Positions 6,824-8,496 of a stretch of 8,496 nt of DNA are shown here, piece by piece. This DNA comes from an uncultured Sulfolobales archaeon (lineage in GTDB: Archaea; Thermoproteota; Thermoprotei_A; Sulfolobales; Desulfurococcaceae), in contig CALKYD010000065.1 of NCBI GenBank assembly GCA_938003605.1, forward strand, positions 1 through 8,496. Reading direction: 5' to 3'. A program made the position numbers and the translations under genes. Below the pieces are notes generated by a model. That model ran no database searches. It was not told the origin of the DNA and saw nothing but the letters and a program-made list of their open reading frames with translations. Every line of letters starts with the position of its first letter. The stretch's first letter is position 1.

Positions 6824-6845
6824 TATTATACGCATATTAAATAAA
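6824..6845 (-). promoter_or_regulatory. TATA-like elements of the methyltransferase gene
   Basis: On the minus strand, TTTATTTAA (6845-6837) and TATAATA (6830-6824) lie 42-63 bases upstream of the GTG at 6782. They predict transcription starts near 6815 or 6801. Either would give the methyltransferase its own promoter, separate from the gene at 7101-7790. Confidence 0.45.
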
Positions 6846-7005
6846 AGCAACTCAGTTCTTCGCACACTGTTTGTGCTTTAGTGAATGAGTGATGAAGCAT
6901 GAATCTTCCAACTCATTAAATTACGGAAGGCCTAAGTGAAGTTGAGACATAATGAGGCTTGAAGCCGTCTCCTCCTTTTAGCTCCTGTTACTTCAGTAAA
7001 TAGAT

Positions 7006-7015
7006 TTTTATAAAA
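7006..7015 (-). promoter_or_regulatory. Strong TATA-like box without an obvious gene
   Basis: TTTTATAAAAA on the minus strand fits an archaeal TATA box well. Transcription would begin near 6983, just before AAAAGGAGGAG, an excellent ribosome site, but no suitable start codon follows at normal spacing. The element is nearly symmetrical, so a plus-strand (antisense) promoter is also possible. Confidence 0.4.
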
Positions 7016-7028
7016 TAGCTCTAGCTAT
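7015..7028 (-). terminator. Possible hairpin-type terminator of the glycosylase-like gene
   Basis: ATAGCT and AGCTAT (7015-7020 and 7023-7028) can pair with a two-base gap. On the minus strand they are followed by TTTTAT. It lies about 75 bases beyond the stop at 7101. The loop is too short for the full stem, so this may simply be part of the neighbouring TATA region. Confidence 0.2.
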
Positions 7029-7100
7029 AGGATTAGTGGCCTCACTCTCTCACTCGCCGGGCTTAAGCAAGTAAGAGGAAGCGTGGGTAGTGCTTGTAGC

Positions 7101-7790
7101 CTAGATCTTTGGAAGAATGTTTGAGTACTTCTCCATCCTCATTAATTTACCCTCAGGCTGTATAAGCCAGGTCATCCAGCAGAGCTCTATGGGTCTGTAC
7201 CTGCATGCCAGCGCTATTTCCTCAGCCTTCTTTATGAACTCGAAGTCGTTGTTCACAGGCTTTAACCCAGCTTTAACTAGGATCTCATTTATCACTCTCT
7301 TAACTATTCTGTCGGGCATTACTGTGTCAACACCGCCCATCATTCTCAAGTACTGGAACGTCACTAGTCCAACTCCCTTAATTCTTCCAATAGGATCCTC
7401 CCTCCACTTCTCAAGCCTTGTATTCCTAGCCCACTTCCTTAGGGCCTCTCTATCGTCATTGCTTATAGTCGATAAGTAGGAGGATACTCCCTTGGCAACA
7501 GCCCACGACCTCTCATTCCTCCAAACACTCCTCAAATAATTTAAGTCAGCTTCCACAAGATCCCTTAAACTCCTTATTCTCCCACTCTCTACAAACTTCT
7601 TATTGAACTCCTCGACTTTTGGAACAACTGCAGTGAAGTAGTTTAAGCCTATTGAAGTAAAAGCAGCGTCAATAATCATTAAAACAACGCTCCCACCCCA
7701 CCTCTCAGTCCTAAGACATCTATCGCAGAACTCCTTCAATTCTGGGACCTTCTGCATATAGCTATCAACTACTTTCTTCAACAAAGACAT
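7101..7790 (-). CDS. Helix-hairpin-helix (HhH-GPD-like) DNA glycosylase-related protein
   Basis: A 229-residue, mostly helical protein. Residues below count from the GTG two codons upstream. At 134-166 it has an HhH-GPD signature: the hairpin IKGVGLVTFQYL (139-150), matching LPGVGRKTA of endonuclease III, then GGVDTVMPDR (154-163), matching VDTHV, where Asp157 takes the place of the catalytic aspartate. The position of the lyase lysine is Val145, so if active it would be monofunctional. The usual C-terminal 4Fe-4S loop is absent; only Cys24-x2-Cys27 and Cys198, Cys206 remain. The N-terminal half (DAAFTSIGLNYFTAVVPKVEEF) is not one I recognise. ATG at 7790 is preferred: GGAGGT lies six bases upstream, while the GTG at 7796 abuts it. 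It could repair damaged or mismatched bases, perhaps linked to the downstream methyltransferase; that link is inferred from position only. Confidence 0.6.
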   Translation of the reverse strand: MSLLKKVVDSYMQKVPELKEFCDRCLRTERWGGSVVLMIIDAAFTSIGLNYFTAVVPKVEEFNKKFVESGRIRSLRDLVEADLNYLRSVWRNERSWAVAKGVSSYLSTISNDDREALRKWARNTRLEKWREDPIGRIKGVGLVTFQYLRMMGGVDTVMPDRIVKRVINEILVKAGLKPVNNDFEFIKKAEEIALACRYRPIELCWMTWLIQPEGKLMRMEKYSNILPKI

Positions 7791-7796
7791 CTCCAC

Positions 7797-7802
7797 ACCT
7801 CC
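7797..7802 (-). promoter_or_regulatory. Ribosome binding site that decides the start of the glycosylase-like gene
   Basis: GGAGGT on the minus strand, inside a longer G-rich run, matches the archaeal anti-Shine-Dalgarno sequence. It is six bases from the ATG at 7790 and zero bases from the GTG at 7796, favouring the ATG. Confidence 0.7.
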
Positions 7803-7823
7803 CCCTCACTAATACTTAGTTAC

Positions 7824-8496
7824 CTAAACTGAAGCTAAGTTTGTGCGTTGCCTTGTCAGAGGCTCTTCCAAGTATATTCCATAGTGAGGAGTCTTTAGAA
7901 GCCGTATGCTAGACCTAGCCGTAAGATCCTTGACTGCGTGCTTATGCCGCTCAAGTAAATACGCTTGAAAAACGTGCTTCGTTAAGGCTGCAGCAATCCC
8001 TGGAAGCTTCAAGAGCTATTAGGAATATGCCTAGAGAAAGCCTCCTAGGGCTTGGGCATAGCTCTCCTCCTCTTACGAGAAGTTGACGTCATACTGCACT
8101 GAAGCACCGGCCAGCTTCATGTACGATGTATAGGCTGAGATCCATAGTTCCAGCCGCAGGCCCGCCTCCACTCTCTACACAATGAAGTAGTGGCTCTCCT
8201 CGGCCTGCTTAAGTGTAAGAATCTATGAGAAGGAGCATGTAGATACGTCCCCCGCTTCGTAAATGGCTCTATAGGGCTTACCCTCTACTCAGAGGATGAA
8301 GTTAAACACCAGGTCCTCCAGCTCTCTAACTAAGCCATTCACAACTATGGGCTTCCGGAATATGGTGATCGTAGTACGCATACGCCGTATATGTTGTGGA
8401 AAATCCATCTAGTTCACGGATCTCAATGACTCCATAGAACAGCATCTTCGTCTTGCATTCATTTGCGTAAGTGTTTGAGATAACGGCTTTTCCTCT
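7824..8496 (-). pseudogene. Pseudogene with frameshift and multiple in-frame stops, runs off right edge
   Basis: From 8496 one minus-strand frame reads clean protein (KMLFYGVIEIRELDGFSTTY, then AYAYYDHHIPE) and stops at a TAG at 8328. Close to 8345 the coding signal moves to the next frame, which reads IVVNGLVRELEDLVFNFIL, then pieces such as GKPYRAIYEAGD, LKQAEESHYFIV and LRLELWISAYTSYMKLAGAS. This second frame is broken by TGA at 8289-8291, TAG at 8223-8225 and 8175-8177, TAA at 8073-8075 and TAG at 8031-8033. After two more stops it continues to 7824 as a 62-residue open stretch, a possible C-terminal remnant. No recoding could read all three stop codons. I do not recognise the family; strand-rich, aromatic content suggests an exported or surface protein. 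The 5' end lies outside the window. Confidence 0.65.

Larger units (their letters stand above)
6783..7100. other. Intergenic region between glycosylase-like and methyltransferase genes
   Basis: It holds the methyltransferase promoter elements (6824-6845), a second minus-strand promoter-like TATA box (7006-7015) followed by a strong but unused Shine-Dalgarno sequence (about 6970-6980), and a short inverted repeat at 7015-7028. The only minus-strand ATG near that ribosome site (6950) opens a nine-codon frame. No intact gene, tRNA or repeat array is visible. Confidence 0.5.

Noticed and set aside
6889..6895. GTGATGA, matching box C of a C/D box guide RNA
   Set aside because: No CTGA box D at suitable distance and no C'/D' pair were found.
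7117..7479. Plus-strand 120-residue open frame
   Set aside because: It is antisense to the well-supported HhH protein, whose start, ribosome site and motifs are clear.
1..8496. CRISPR array, insertion sequence or integrase attachment site
   Set aside because: No regularly spaced repeats, terminal inverted repeats, recognisable transposase motifs or tRNA-end duplications were seen on either strand.

Overview
The window looks archaeal, probably a thermophilic member of the Thermoproteota, though the phylum is a guess. TATA-like boxes sit about 25-45 bases upstream of several starts. Shine-Dalgarno sites are purine-rich (GAGGAG, GGAGGT). Arginine is encoded mostly by AGG/AGA, GTG starts are common, and the protein families fit: an archaeal NosD-like secreted beta-helix protein, an RNase Z-like hydrolase, an ABC-2 exporter and an N4/N6 DNA methylase.

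Left part (1-2191): the N-terminus of a secreted beta-helix protein runs off the left edge on the minus strand. A 600-base tract with a decayed-looking reading frame follows, then a plus-strand metallo-beta-lactamase-fold gene related to RNase Z but lacking the exosite arm. Next come about 280 bases without a gene and a small ORF with one C-terminal membrane segment. Middle (2192-5025): a well-marked promoter, with a perfect inverted repeat between the TATA box and the expected transcription start, precedes a two-gene ABC exporter operon. The ATPase and permease genes overlap by 47 bases, and the permease carries a large external domain.

Right part (5026-8496): about 730 bases of broken or doubtful frames follow the operon, including a stretch that resembles the start of the GlcG/HbpS (DUF336) family. 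Two minus-strand genes come next: a DNA methyltransferase (5760-6782) and, upstream of it, a helix-hairpin-helix DNA-glycosylase-like protein (7101-7790). The last 670 bases hold a clear minus-strand pseudogene with a frameshift and several in-frame stops.

Only about two thirds of the window is confidently coding, low for an archaeon, and several gaps hold frames interrupted by stops. The most interesting functional unit is the glycosylase-like protein beside the methyltransferase. It could be a modification-plus-repair pair or an unusual restriction-modification system, but this is inference from adjacency and motifs.
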